Assembly (NCBI GenBank): GCA_035236585.1
Contig: CP141132.1
Span: forward strand, 59,865,880 to 59,929,879
Length of the DNA: 64,000 bases
Source of the DNA: Warburgia ugandensis
Lineage: Eukaryota > Streptophyta > Magnoliopsida > Canellales > Canellaceae
Reading direction: 5' to 3'
Both the position numbers and the translations under genes were made by a program. Under the pieces are notes generated by a model that saw only the letters and a list, made by a program, of their open reading frames with translations, was not told the origin of the DNA and made no database searches. Shown one piece after another: positions 46,601-57,715 of this stretch (position 1 is its first letter; the number at the start of each line of letters is the position of its first letter).

Positions 46601-49600
46601 CATAAATGTTTTTTTTTTTGGATCAAGAACACAAACAAAGGGCTTCCTAAAGAGCTTTTGAGGGGAACAGTGAAATGAGAGAGTTGGAATGGATGGAGGA
46701 ACAAGGCCATATAATATACTTATGTAGCACTTGAGCAGTAAAACTAACATTTCATACCTTAGCTGCATTTAGTATCTTGAAAGCTCCAAAGTTTCAACTT
46801 CCTACTTTTGGGATAGTATATTTATGGAATTGTGAATAGGTTTAAACTTACCTGTTTCCAAAAAAAATTCCTCTTTCTTGCTATTAAGCAATCTCTAAGA
46901 GGGCTTAGTCGGTCCCAGATTATGCTCCAACTTATTTTTTTGCCTTTTTTGTTTGCTCGAGAAGTGCACAGAACACGCTCCCATCCACCAATGTAGGTTG
47001 GTACTGGTTGCTTCCATGTAACATAATTTACTCAAAAAATCTGCAAAATTTTCATACTTTTCACATTTCAATTTCCACTAATCGTCCACATAATCCTTTG
47101 CCTTTACACTTCCTTAAGCATAATCTATTTATTTACTTCAAACATAAACAATTGAAGCTTAAAATGGGAAAACAGAATAAACAATAAAATAAGGCAGCAG
47201 TTTTTGGACATACGCGCTAATCAATCTCATTTGAATAATGTTATGGGTTGAAAGGTAATAAGAAATAAGTGGAAGGATGAAAAGTCACACAAGGTATTAG
47301 TGGTGCTTGAGATAGAGTGAGCTGACTTGAGATGAGATTGGTCATATCATTGTTAGTAATGCTTGAGATAGCGAGCTGACTTGACATAAGATGGGTCATA
47401 TTATTGCTAGTGGTGCTTGAGATGAAAATTATCTCAACCCAGCTAACCATTATTGGTGCTTGAGATGAGTTGAGAATAAAATCATATCACCCTAGTTCAC
47501 TACTAGTGTTGCTTGAGATAAGATGAGAATTCCCAATATCAACCCAATTCATTCATAGTGGTTTGTAGATCACTTCATCTCAAGCCATATCATCTCAAGC
47601 TTCATTGATTGAATTTGGAGATTGTTCCTAATCATATTGTTGCTAGTGGTTTGCATACCATCTCTATCTTAATGCTAGTGGTGCTTGAGATGAGATGAGA
47701 ATTACCAATCTCAACCTAGGTAGGTATTAGTAATTTGAATACCACTTCATCTCAAGCCATATCATCTCAACCTTCATTATTGATTGTGGGTAGCTCCTAG
47801 TGCTAAAAGGGACGATTTTCTTCTCATCTAGAAATTCAGTCCCACACTTGTATTTTGCTTGAGATGGGAATGAATCACCTCAACACATCTCCTCTAAATA
47901 ATCTTAACACTTCTCATCTCAAGTTATGTTAATTGAGCTTGAGTGATATTTTCAATCATCTCACTTGTCTTATGCCAAATTATGGTCATCTTAACTCAGC
48001 TCAGGTCATCTCAATCTATAGCTCATCTCAATCATAACATCTAAAGCTAACTCACTCCATCCTAAGCATCACTAAGAACATGTTAGGATTTTATTTTAGG
48101 TGCTAAACATCCTTCATTTTTCCATTTCTTCTTCTTTCACTATCTTTCCATAAATTCTATACTCATTTCATTTTTTAATTCAGGAAAGATGTACAGAAAC
48201 ACTTTCTACTACCATGTTCTGTTAAAATGGTACCTTCTACTTCTAAGATGTCAAAAAGGCCCCTCATACTACATGAGGGTGACAGTGCTAGTTTTTAGAA
48301 ATATTTTTCATAAAGTCCTTTAGAAAATGTTAGGAATTTCTAAGAACTTTTTAAACATTTGACAAACATACTATATAATAGATTTCAAAACCACTTCTTC
48401 AAGCTTGGCGTCCTTTACAAATCTCCATACATATTCAAGTAAAATAACCATTGAATTGAAAGAGCATATAAACAAGACCCAGTGGTCACAGCCTTAATAA
48501 CCACATACATCCTTAATCCAAAATTATGAACTAATATCCTCTTTGGAGGTCAGTGACTAATCTGAAGCCTCTTAGCATGATGCCTAAAGGATCTTATAGA
48601 CCTCTCATGACTACCATAAGTCGTATAAGCTCCCAAATATATCACCATAGAGCACAACTCATTAATGAACTCTCATGAGTCAAATATCTCTCTCCAGTGC
48701 ATCAGCACTACTCACTTATGAACTATCATGAGTCAAATAAAACCACAACTGCATTACTGTAGCTCACACTCTGAGCTAGACAAGTGATACTCATCAAATT
48801 GCCATCACAAAGCGAAGCACCACGCCACACATAGGCTATATATCAAACATCTCAAACATAGCATGTTCTCACACAAGAGATTAAACATGATATAATGCTC
48901 AAATAAAAAATTCAACTATACCATTTTTAAGTATACGTTATGCTCAAAATTATCTCACATAGATTCCGTACACTTTACTCTTTTACATTGTTCTTTAAAT
49001 CTCTTAAACCCTCAACTTTTCATAGCTCAACATCATGTTCTTTAAACTGAATTCTCGGATGTGATAATTTACTTAAACTAGTAAGTACAAAGCATGATTC
49101 TCTCACAAAGCAATCCAAAAGAAAACATTGATAACTTTTCAATGTTTAGGATAAAAATGACTATCTTAATGCACTTAAACTCCATATGAAAATAATTATG
49201 ATTTAAAGTTTCTTATTTGATCAAAACCAATATAAAATATTCTTATTTGATGCACTAGACCATTAATATAGGAACTAAAGTTGATTCATATGCAAAACAA
49301 AGTAAAACAGTAGTTAATTCTTACGTTTTTTCAAAAACATTGTTTTTCATGTTCTAAGAACTTTCACGTAAAAACATCAATTTCAAAGCTTCCTTTTTTC
49401 CAATATTTTTCTAGAGTTCATTTGCATTCAAGGATAGATGATTTACTACAAAACCTTTTTTAAAAAACTATGGAATCCCTTTTTAAACATGGGTCCAAAG
49501 CTTTGCACAAAACTACCCATAAACATAACTAAAAACATCACAATAAAACTTAAGTAAAAACCTATCTTTAACAGCCTACTTTCAAATGCCTAACAGTTAT

Positions 49601-49999
49601 TAAAATTATCCATCTTATATTACTTTAATTTATTAGTAGAATCCTTGAAAAATGAAGTAAATATGGGAGTCAAGATAGATGTGGATAGATAATGATGAAT
49701 TTGGATGTTTTGTACCCAATGTAGAAGTGAATTTATGTTTGTTTTTCATGTGTATAAATATTATAAGAAAATTATATCAAGTGTTATGTTGACTGTAGAA
49801 ATACAGGTAGTGATTGCAATGTGAAAAGAAAAAAAAGAAGAAGTGAGAAAGACGCCTAGGAATTCTTTGAAACATTAGTTGAAAATTCCAAGCAATGGGA
49901 TTATTCAAATTGAAGAGATTGAAGTTTTCATCCTCAAAAGAGAGAAGTCCTCTACAAAATGGGAGTAGCCCCAAATGTATTCCATAAACTTGACTCCTG
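46601..49999. other. No gene seen; repeat-rich, AT-rich
   Basis: It contains the GAGATGAG-type array (47280-48070). Near 48660-48740 a catgagtcaaata phrase appears twice 53 bp apart, followed by a caaagcgaagcaccacgccac block; this could be the centre of another - strand LTR, but no termini were found. Open frames are short and without recognisable content. Confidence 0.35.
47280..48070. repeat. Array of short GAGATGAG/CTCATCTC-type repeats
   Basis: Phrases such as agtggtgcttgagatgaga, cttcatctcaagccatatcatctcaa and attgctagtggtgcttgag occur many times in both orientations (for example near 47305, 47368, 47413, 47455, 47510, 47574, 47690, 47751, 47990). The spacing is irregular and the orientations mixed, so it is not a simple satellite. 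Confidence 0.7.
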
Positions 50000-50122
50000 C
50001 CTCAATGAATGAATATGTTTTATACCATTTTTTAGAGATTAGATGTCTTCATGGTTGAAAGTTCATCCATGATACATCCATAGGAGGCTTATTCTACTTG
50101 TTCTAGCCCGACACGCTTATCA

Positions 50123-50791
50123 TTGACTTGTCCATCAAATAATGTGTACCCTGAATATCATTTTGAGCAAGTGAATGCTATGAATGCATATTGTAGTCCT
50201 AACAACAACCCTTACTCTGAGATCTACAATCCAAGATGGGCTAAGCATCTCAATTTCTCATGGTCAAAGAAAAATCATCAAGGAGGTCCATCTATGAACA
50301 CCTTGCTCCAAATTTCCCTAGAGCTTCAGTTCACAGCAGCCTCTTAGTTTTTAGCAATTCCTTCACCAACCAAAGAAAACAATATTTGAAAAAACCATGC
50401 AATTTTTTATAGAGAAAACATTTAAACACCAAGATGAGACTAGACAAGTCATAACCCATCTCTGGAATGAGAGTTAACAAAACTCCAATGTTAATTCCCA
50501 AGCTATTGTTAAACTAAAGATGCAAATGAGTTAGTTGTGTTGCCCTTAATGGTAGAGATAAGGGAATATTCCCCAGTCAGCCAATACAAAACCCCAGGGT
50601 ATAGTTTCAAAAAGGCTCCGTCAAATTCACAGAGACTACTTAAGGACACCAAATCCATAACTACCCTTAGGAGTGGACATGAGATAGATAACAACATAGG
50701 GTGGACTAAGAATAAATTAGAAGAGAATTACAAGCTACAATCGAGGGAAAAGAGAAGGGATGGAAATATCAAACTCCCTCTAAACTCATAA
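50123..50791 (+). pseudogene. gag: Athila gag, C-terminal part
   Basis: The first piece reads EQVNAMNAY, NNNPYSEIYNPRWAKHLNFSW (50171-50260), matching the post-zinc-knuckle region of Athila/Tat gag; the - strand element at 24.6 kb has the related NPNWRNHPNFSW. The next open piece (50537-50791) has ITTLRSGHEI, which normally precedes the gag C-terminus. Capsid and zinc knuckle are missing upstream. Stops at 50345 and 50789 and frame changes between pieces make it a remnant. Confidence 0.7.
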
Positions 50792-50989
50792 TTGAGCACC
50801 TTATGTGCTTAAGGCCCCATTCCCTAAGCTTCTGAGCACAACAAAGAAAGGGATCAACTTTCATGAGACAATGGATGTATTCAAATATGTCTAGATCAAT
50901 ATTTCATTGCTAACCACAATGAAGGATATCCTTGCCTATGCCAAGTTTCTCTAAGAGCTCTGTCTTCCTCATTGAGAAGGTGACCACTA

Positions 50990-51500
50990 TGCTTTAGCAT
51001 AATACCCCTTTGAAGTTTAGAGATCCAAGTTGGCCTATTATATTATGTTTTATTGAAAATCACGTCATTGATAGAGCATTGTTAGATTTAGGGACTATTG
51101 TGAAACTGTTGTTGAATTCTGTCTACATGCAATTAGGGCTTAATGAATTAAAACCAACTAACACCACATTATAGCTTGTAGACAAATCAGTTAAAATTCC
51201 ATCTATTGATTTCATTGTCCTAATCACCCAACCTGTATCAGATCCTGCTTATTCTTAGATGCCCTTTCTTATCAACATCCAACAACATCATCAACTACTG
51301 TAATAGTGTGATGAAACTTTCTTTTGGCAACATGAAAGTGAAACTTAAAGTGTTTAATGTTGATCACTAGCATTTGGACCTTGATGCTTCTTTCATAGTC
51401 AACATGATTGAAGGTCTCACTCTAGGTGCTTTTCCACCACCCTCTGCCTCAGATCCACTTGAGGCTTCTCCTGCACATTTTAATCTCGATTTTACATAGA
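50990..51500 (+). pseudogene. pr: Athila protease remnant
   Basis: RALLDLGTIVKLLLNSVYMQLGLNELKPTN lies near 51078-51165 in fragments, with the DLG active site. IDFIVLITQPV near 51204 matches the later PVDFIVLDTQPV motif. A frameshift and several stops follow. Confidence 0.6.
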
Positions 51501-51545
51501 TAGACCTATAGTAAAGTCAATGCTTTTTAAGATGCTGCACTAATC

Positions 51546-51883
51546 ATGGATACCACTGAATGGGGACCTCAAGTGGAACCTCTTCCCCCATCCAAATTTG
51601 TTCCCATACCTTCAATTGACAAGCCACCCACTCTGGTTCTTAAATCATTGCCTGAAAACTTGAAATATTCATACTTAGGACTTGATGATTTCTTACCTAT
51701 TATCATTGCCTCAGATCTCAATCAAGAACACAAAGGAAAGCTACTTAATGTTCTACGTGAGCATAACATAGCGTTAGGATGGACTGTAGCAGACATAAAA
51801 GGGATTAGCCCAATTGTGTGTATGCATCAAATTCATCTCGAATAGAATCCTCAACCATCTAAGAAAACACATAGAAGGATAAA
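51546..51883 (+). pseudogene. rt: Athila reverse transcriptase, N-terminal part
   Basis: The open piece 51546-51845 gives PPTLVLKSLPENLKYSYLGL, VLREHNIALGWTVADIKGIS and CMHQIHLE, the standard lead-in to Athila RT. After a stop it reads NPQPSKKTHRRIN and is cut at 51883, where the inserted element begins. The rest of the sentence resumes at 54586. Confidence 0.8.
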
Positions 51884-54585
51884 TGTTAAGTTTTTAATTT
51901 TGCATAAAAACCATCCAATTAGTACCCATGTTTTACAACTTATAGGGGTAAATTAGAGTTTTTAGACCAAAATTCGTAACACATGCATTTTTTACCTAAT
52001 AACCTAAAAGTTTGTTATTTTGTAGATCCATAAGATATTCCAAGGTATGTATGTGATTAACCATATTTTTTTAGAATTTAATTAAGATTTTTCATTTTTT
52101 GTGGGAAGTAAGATGGTGATCCAATGGCCAAGATCAATTGGGATGAAATTAAAGATCAAGATCAAAAGATCAAGTCAAAGCCTCAAAATCATCACTTCAA
52201 CATAAAAAAAAAGGCCAATATCATCTTATGGACCAGTAATGGATATGATTAAAGGAGCTAAAGATGGCTAAAGTGGGCCCATGAAGTAAGCCATGCATTT
52301 CCACTACCTTTGCATGGAAGCCACTTAAGTCACCTTAGCCATATAAGCCATGAAAAAAGGTGACAAACTAAGGAATTTAAGTCAAACCATACAAGCCACT
52401 CAAGCCAAGGGTTGAAGCTAAGAACATAAGCCAAGGAAGTTTCCTAAGCCAGCCATTAGCTTAGCTAATGGATCCTTTGAAGTTAGCCATCTAAGCCATC
52501 AAGCTAAGCTAAATGGAAGGCTAAGATTGGAGGAGATTCAAGAGAGTTATCCATGAATTATTTTGAAGATAATTAAGGAAAAATATATTAGAATAAGATG
52601 GCATGTGGATCAATGGGATAAGAGCAACCAATTTTTAGTGTTTTTCTCACTTTTTCCCACTTTTTCCTTAACTTTTACCTCACCCTTAAGATCCACTACG
52701 AATTTCAAAAACTATATCTCATTCCACCTCTAAGGAAACTTCCCAACTAACCAAATATCTCCATATAACACCCACCACATCTTTCCTAATCTACCCCTGC
52801 TGACTTTCCTATGAAAACAAGCTTTCAATGGTTTTGGAAGGGGAGAGACGGTCCTTCCTAAAAAGGAGGCATCTCCCACCTACCCCCCTTCCTAAGATAG
52901 CCAACTTACTCCCCCCACTTTCCTATTTGAAATCTACCCTTTTCCCCTATCCTAGCCATTGAATTTGACACTCTTTAATCCCCATTAAATCTTACAATTA
53001 GGTTACCCTAGTAAAAATAGGACAAATCTTATAAAATCAGCCCAAAACCCAAGCAAAACTAACTCACTTTTCACCATAGGAAAAGACGTCTCCTCCATAG
53101 GAAGGAGACGCCCACTTCCTTCTAGCCCATTTTTCTGCTTTTGATTGTTGTTTTGTGAAGTCTTTGGGTGCTGCTACAAACTTCCAAGGTTTATGCTTCT
53201 TCCTCAAGTGTTCAACCTAAGATTTTTGGAGTTTTGAATCATCTTTGAAGGTTGGTTAGCCTTTGCTGGGATTTACTTCTTTTCATGTTAGTTTGCCTTG
53301 TTTTTCATTTACCATTCCTTGCTTTTAAACTAAGATTCAAGGCTGGTTTTCCCTTGGAGTGATATCGAAGGGAAGTCATCTTGAATATAGTTTTGTTCTT
53401 TATCTTTCATCGCATCTTTATTCTCTTTTAGCCCTCTTGATTTTTGAACTTTGTTTGCTTGAGTTCCATTGGATTGTTGCCTTAGTTTTGCATGGGATTC
53501 TCCCTTGATTTCCAGCATACTTGTTCATGAGTGAATGTTGGAACAATTGAAGAAGAGTTTGGCTTGTAATTAAGGATTGATTGAGATTAAGTGAGCATCA
53601 TTGTAATAGCATTTAAGTTCCAGATTTGGACTACATGTATGGAGTGTTATGTTGTTGACTTTTTGGATGTGATTCAATGAGTTAGTTGAAATTTTCAATT
53701 CATGATTGTGTCCAGCAGTTAATTAAATTCATTCTTGAATGATTCAATGCATTAGAAGTGATTAATTTCATGTTTTACATGTTATACTCATTGAATGTTT
53801 CAATTACCTTACCGCTGGAATTTCTTTACATGAATGGTGTATGTTAATTTCCAGCACTATACAATCGTGTTCACTTGATTTTTCAAGAGCCTAATTAGAT
53901 TGTTAGATAGCTTACTTAATGTTAGAAATAGATTGCATGCTTAGGTTTTCAAAGTAGTTGATTAAATCCACTCTTATCCAGTGAATCATGCATACCATTC
54001 CATGGTTATGTGTATGTGTATGTTAATTGGGTAATTTTCCTTGCATTGTTATTAGTAATTGCTTTCATTTGTTTTTCTAGTTTGGATATAGTTAGATTCC
54101 ATTATTTTGCATCTTAGTTAGTTGGAAAGTAATCAAATTTGTCATACTTGTTAAAATAGATGATTTGGTTGCTTACTTTTCTTAGTTTTGCATGATTAGG
54201 AAAGTAGTTTGTTAAAACATGTTTCCATTAAATTAGTTGTTAATTTCATGTTTAGGAAAGTTAGTTTAGGAAAGTCGATAAATTGCATTTTAGGAAAGTC
54301 ATAAAATTAGAAGTTTTTTATCTAGGAAAGTTATAATTTTAGAAGGTGCATGTTTTAGGAAAGTTTTTCATTTAGCATGTCTCTTGTTTTTGCTAAGTTT
54401 CCAAGTTCATGTTTTGATTTCCATTCTTAGTTTAGGTTAAAAATCACTTGATTTTTGGCTAAGTTAGATAGTTTAAAATAGGGCCTACTAGCATCACATT
54501 AGTTCACTCCTCGTGCGATCAACCTCATTAGCGCACTTTATTGCAAGTGATTCATGCCCTTGTGAGTTTATTTAAAACAACAACA
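51884..54585 (+). mobile_element. Solo-LTR-like insertion, 2.7 kb, with 5-bp target duplication
   Basis: It begins TGTTAAG (51884) and ends aacaacaaca (54585), i.e. TG...CA. It is bracketed by ataaa (51879-51883) and ctaaa (54586-54590), a 5-bp target duplication with one difference. Without it the Athila RT reads straight through. The contents match the flanks and one unit of the 35.2-42.2 kb repeat (single unit about 52620-53540, diverged). There are no primer site, polypurine tract or genes inside. I infer a solo LTR of a large gypsy element. Confidence 0.75.
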
Positions 54586-55325
54586 CTAAACCTCAACATG
54601 AAAGAGGTTGTTAGAGATGAAGTGCTTAAACTACTAGTTGTTGGCCTAATATACCCAATTTCTGATAGAACTTAGGTTAGCCCAGTTCAGGTTGTAGCCA
54701 AGAAATCCAAAGTCATGGTAGTTTGTAATGAGGATAACGAACTGATCCCTGCTCGCACGACCACCAAGGAAGAGTTTGTATCAATTACCATAAACTGAAC
54801 TCAGTCATGAGGACTAGGAGAAGACTACCTTTTCCTACCCTCTTGGGACCTTCACCTATCGTCGAATGCGTTTTGGATTTGTAATGCTGCAGCTACTATC
54901 TAAAGGTGTATGCTGAGCATTTTTTCTTATATGGTGGAGAGGTTCTTAGAAGTGTTCATGGATGATTTTTTAGTATTTGGATCATCTTTTAATGAATGCC
55001 TACACCATCTAAAGTTAGTTCTTGCCAGGTGTTAGGAGAAAAAATTAGTGTTTAATTTATAGAAATGTCACTTTATGGTGATAAATGGAACTATTTTAGG
55101 ACATGTGATCTTAGCTAATGGGATAAGGGTCGATAAAGCCAAGGTAGATCTAATTGCTAACCTTTTTCCTCCTAGGACGGTACAGGAAATTCGTTCATTT
55201 CTTGACTAGGCTAGGTTTTACTGGTGCTTCATTAAAGATTTTAGCAAAATCTCTAGGCCTTTATGTAACCTACTTACTAAAAAGGCTACATTTGACTTCA
55301 ATAAAGACTAATCATGAGCTTTTAA
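54586..55325 (+). pseudogene. rt: Athila reverse transcriptase, main part
   Basis: It resumes with NMKEVVRDEVLKLLVVGLIYP, then SDRTWVSPVQVVAKKS-like sequence and NELIPARTTT. Around 54800-54900 the central RT is deleted or scrambled. The catalytic box reads VFMDDFLVFGSSFNE (54949-54995), so FMDDF is kept. Then HLKLVLAR, ILGHVILANGIRVDKAKV (55086-55143) and FLGL-like RSFL follow, with several stops and frame changes. Confidence 0.8.
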
Positions 55326-55740
55326 GTGGCTCAAAGTAGAATTAACTTCTGCTCCTATTATTCAATCATTGATTGGAGTGCACCATTTGAAATTATGTGT
55401 AATGACTCCAATTATACAATAGGTGTTGTCTTGGGGCAACAAATAGATAAACTTGCCCATGTGATCTACTATGCTAGTAGAACATTGAATGATGCAGAAC
55501 TTAATTATTCCACTATAGATAAAGAGTTGCTAGCAGTTGTGTTTGCCTTAGACAAATTTAGATCCTACCTCTTAAGGTCCAAAGTTATCATCTTTCTGAC
55601 CATGCCACACTAAAGTACCTTCTTTCCAAGAAGGATGCTAAACCCAGGCTAATTAGATGGATTCTATTTCTATAGGAGTTCGACATTGTGATCCATGATA
55701 AGAAAGGCTCCGAGAATGGTAGCAGATCATTTATCTAGGT
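55326..55740 (+). pseudogene. rh: Athila RNase H
   Basis: The longest open piece (55326-55613) reads SAPFEIMCNDSNYTIGVVLG, HVIYYASRTLNDAELNYST and DKELLAVVFALDKFRSYLLRS, a full central RNase H. The usual first Asp stretch is CNDSNY (consensus CDASNYA-like). Frame shifts follow near 55595, after which the HPLxRWILxLQEFDIVI-like sequence appears in other frames (55655-55695). Confidence 0.8.
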
Positions 55741-55999
55741 TAGTCATTCAATCTAATATTGAGTCCAACCCTATCACTGGGTCATTTTTAAATGAATAGT
55801 TGATGGCCATCTCCCAATTACTAGGCATGCCAATATTACCAAATATTTTGTCACTCATCAAATGCCAAATCATTGGTCCAAACAAGATAAACATAGATCT
55901 CTTGTTGAGGTCAAATAGATTTTGTGGAATGATCAGTACTTATTCAAGTACTGTTCCGATTAGGAAATTAGGAGATGCATACCAAATAGCAAGCATTAA

Positions 56000-57000
56000 C
56001 AAATCATCACCTTTTGCCATGACCATGCATGTGATGACCACTTTAGTGTAAGGAAAATAGCTGCAAAAATTTTGTCGTGCGATTTCTACTAGTCTACTAT
56101 CTTTAGAGAATCTCAAGCTTGCTACTTAGCATGTGCTAGATGTCAACAGTTAGGGAATCTTGGTAAAAGAGATATGATGCTCTTGAATCCCATTCTGATT
56201 ATTAAGCCTTTTAATGTGTGGGGCATTGACTTTATGAGACCTTTTTCAAATTCCTTTAGTCATCTTTACTTCCTTGTGGGAGTGGACTACATGTCCAAAT
56301 GGGTGGATATCATAGCATGTAAGACCAATGACCACAAAGCGGTAGTCTAGTTTTTGAAGGAGAATATTTTTGCACACTTGGGTACTCCATGGGCCATTAT
56401 TAACGATGGGGGAAAATATTTCTATGATAGAGTATTTGAAAATCTAACGAAGAAAAGTGTGTGAGCCATAAAGTGCTACTCCATACCATCCTTAGATTAG
56501 TGGACAAGTAGAAGTGTCCAATAGGTAAATTAAGTGGATCTTGGAAAAGACCGCTAATCCTAGTAAAAAAGATTGGTCACTTAGGTGTGGCTTACCATGC
56601 TACATGCAAAATCCCTATAGGCATGTCACCCTACTCTCTGGTCAATGGAAAGTCTTGTTATCTTTGAGATGAACTTGAGCATAAAGCATATTGGGTCATT
56701 TAAAAACTTTATTTTGACTTAGATAGTTTTGGGACCCACAAAAACCTCCAACTCAATGAGTTGGACAAACTTAGTAAAGATACATATCGATGCTAGGATA
56801 TACAAGGACCAAATGAAAGCCCATCATGATAAGCATATTCTACAAAAGTTGGTTGCATCTCTTGCATGGTAAGCTTCATTCTTGATTTACTAGATGCTAC
56901 ATTGTCTGCAATGTTTATCCTCATAGGGCAATTGAGATTGAAAAGAATGGAGAGAATTTCAAAGTAAATTGTCAAAGGCTAAAACCCTTTCTCGAATTAG
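56000..57000 (+). pseudogene. int: Athila integrase remnant
   Basis: A zinc-binding remnant (CARCQQLGNLGKRD-like, with changes) lies at about 56120-56180. The core reads VWGIDFMRPF near 56216 (first Asp) and WAIINDGGKYF near 56391 (second Asp, normally SDGGTHF), with YFLVGVDYMSKWVD between. The catalytic Glu region (SGQVEVSNR) is broken near 56500. C-terminal sequence (ECxHKAYWAxKxLNxD-like) follows in pieces to about 57000. Stops are frequent. Confidence 0.75.
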
Positions 57001-57126
57001 TCAGCCCTGAAGTGGAGGTGATTTTGCTTGAGGATCCTATTTATTAGGACCCACCATTGCATGATCCATGACGTCTGCATTCATTATGTATTTGGCATGC
57101 ATTAATCATTGTACTAATCTGATTGA

Positions 57127-57256
57127 AGATGTTAAACTTAGCACTAATTAAGAGGCAAACCAGCATTTTTGAAGTCTCATTTTTCTACATTTTCCAGTCT
57201 GCACATAGGAGTCCTATGTCTCAAAACATTAGGGATAATGTTTAATTTAGGTTGAG
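57127..57256 (+). other. Athila post-integrase signature
   Basis: gatgttaaacttagcactaattaagaggcaaacc (57127) and acattagggataatgtttaatttaggttg (57226) are the diverged forms of two phrases that normally follow the integrase in Athila/Tat elements. The - strand element at 22.4-22.5 kb has better kept forms. Confidence 0.55.
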
Positions 57257-57300
57257 GGTGTATGCATGCATGAGATTTTTGAGTTTTCCTCATTTTGAAA

Positions 57301-57715
57301 AAAAAAAATCTAGTTTTTAGAGTTTTTAAGGTTAGGTTCCTTTACAGTGTTGAGAATCAAAATTTTGATTCTTAGTATTTCTCCTACTTTATCTTATTAA
57401 TAGACAGGCATATGACTAATTCTCCATTTTATTCATATTCTAAAGTACTTATGAAGTTAGATCTTGGAACATACTTACGCACAGTGCATAATCTAGACAA
57501 ATTGATGGTAATAACTTAGAGACCTTGAGAAAAATCAGTGGAGACATATACCCAATGAGTATTAAATACTATCATCTTTCAGACGGTTATATATAATTTC
57601 ATATTTTTATCAGCGAACATCAATTTTGAAAGATCCCAGTATCTTTGTTTTGGTCAATTGCCAAGAATGACCAATGGGAGTACTAACTATCTTAAACATT
57701 TATTGAAACTAATAG
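57301..57715. other. No gene seen
   Basis: AT-rich sequence between the Athila remnant and the next LTR. It may be the end of the Athila element. An A-run lies at 57297-57308. Confidence 0.4.

Larger units (their letters stand above)
50070..57300 (+). mobile_element. Decayed Athila-type Ty3/gypsy element, split by an insert
   Basis: Gag C-terminus, protease, RT, RNase H and integrase are readable in order on the + strand. The gypsy order (RT before integrase) and wording such as YNPRWAKHLNFSW, NELIPARTTT and the tail gattgaagatgttaaacttagc (57121) fit the Athila group. The RT is interrupted at 51884-54585 by a foreign 2.7-kb segment. All domains have stops. Neither LTR was located; 57300-57715 may contain the last part of it. 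Confidence 0.8.

Noticed and set aside
47241-47450. 69-codon - strand frame with repeated SSQL units
   Set aside because: It is a translation of the GAGATGAG-type repeat array.
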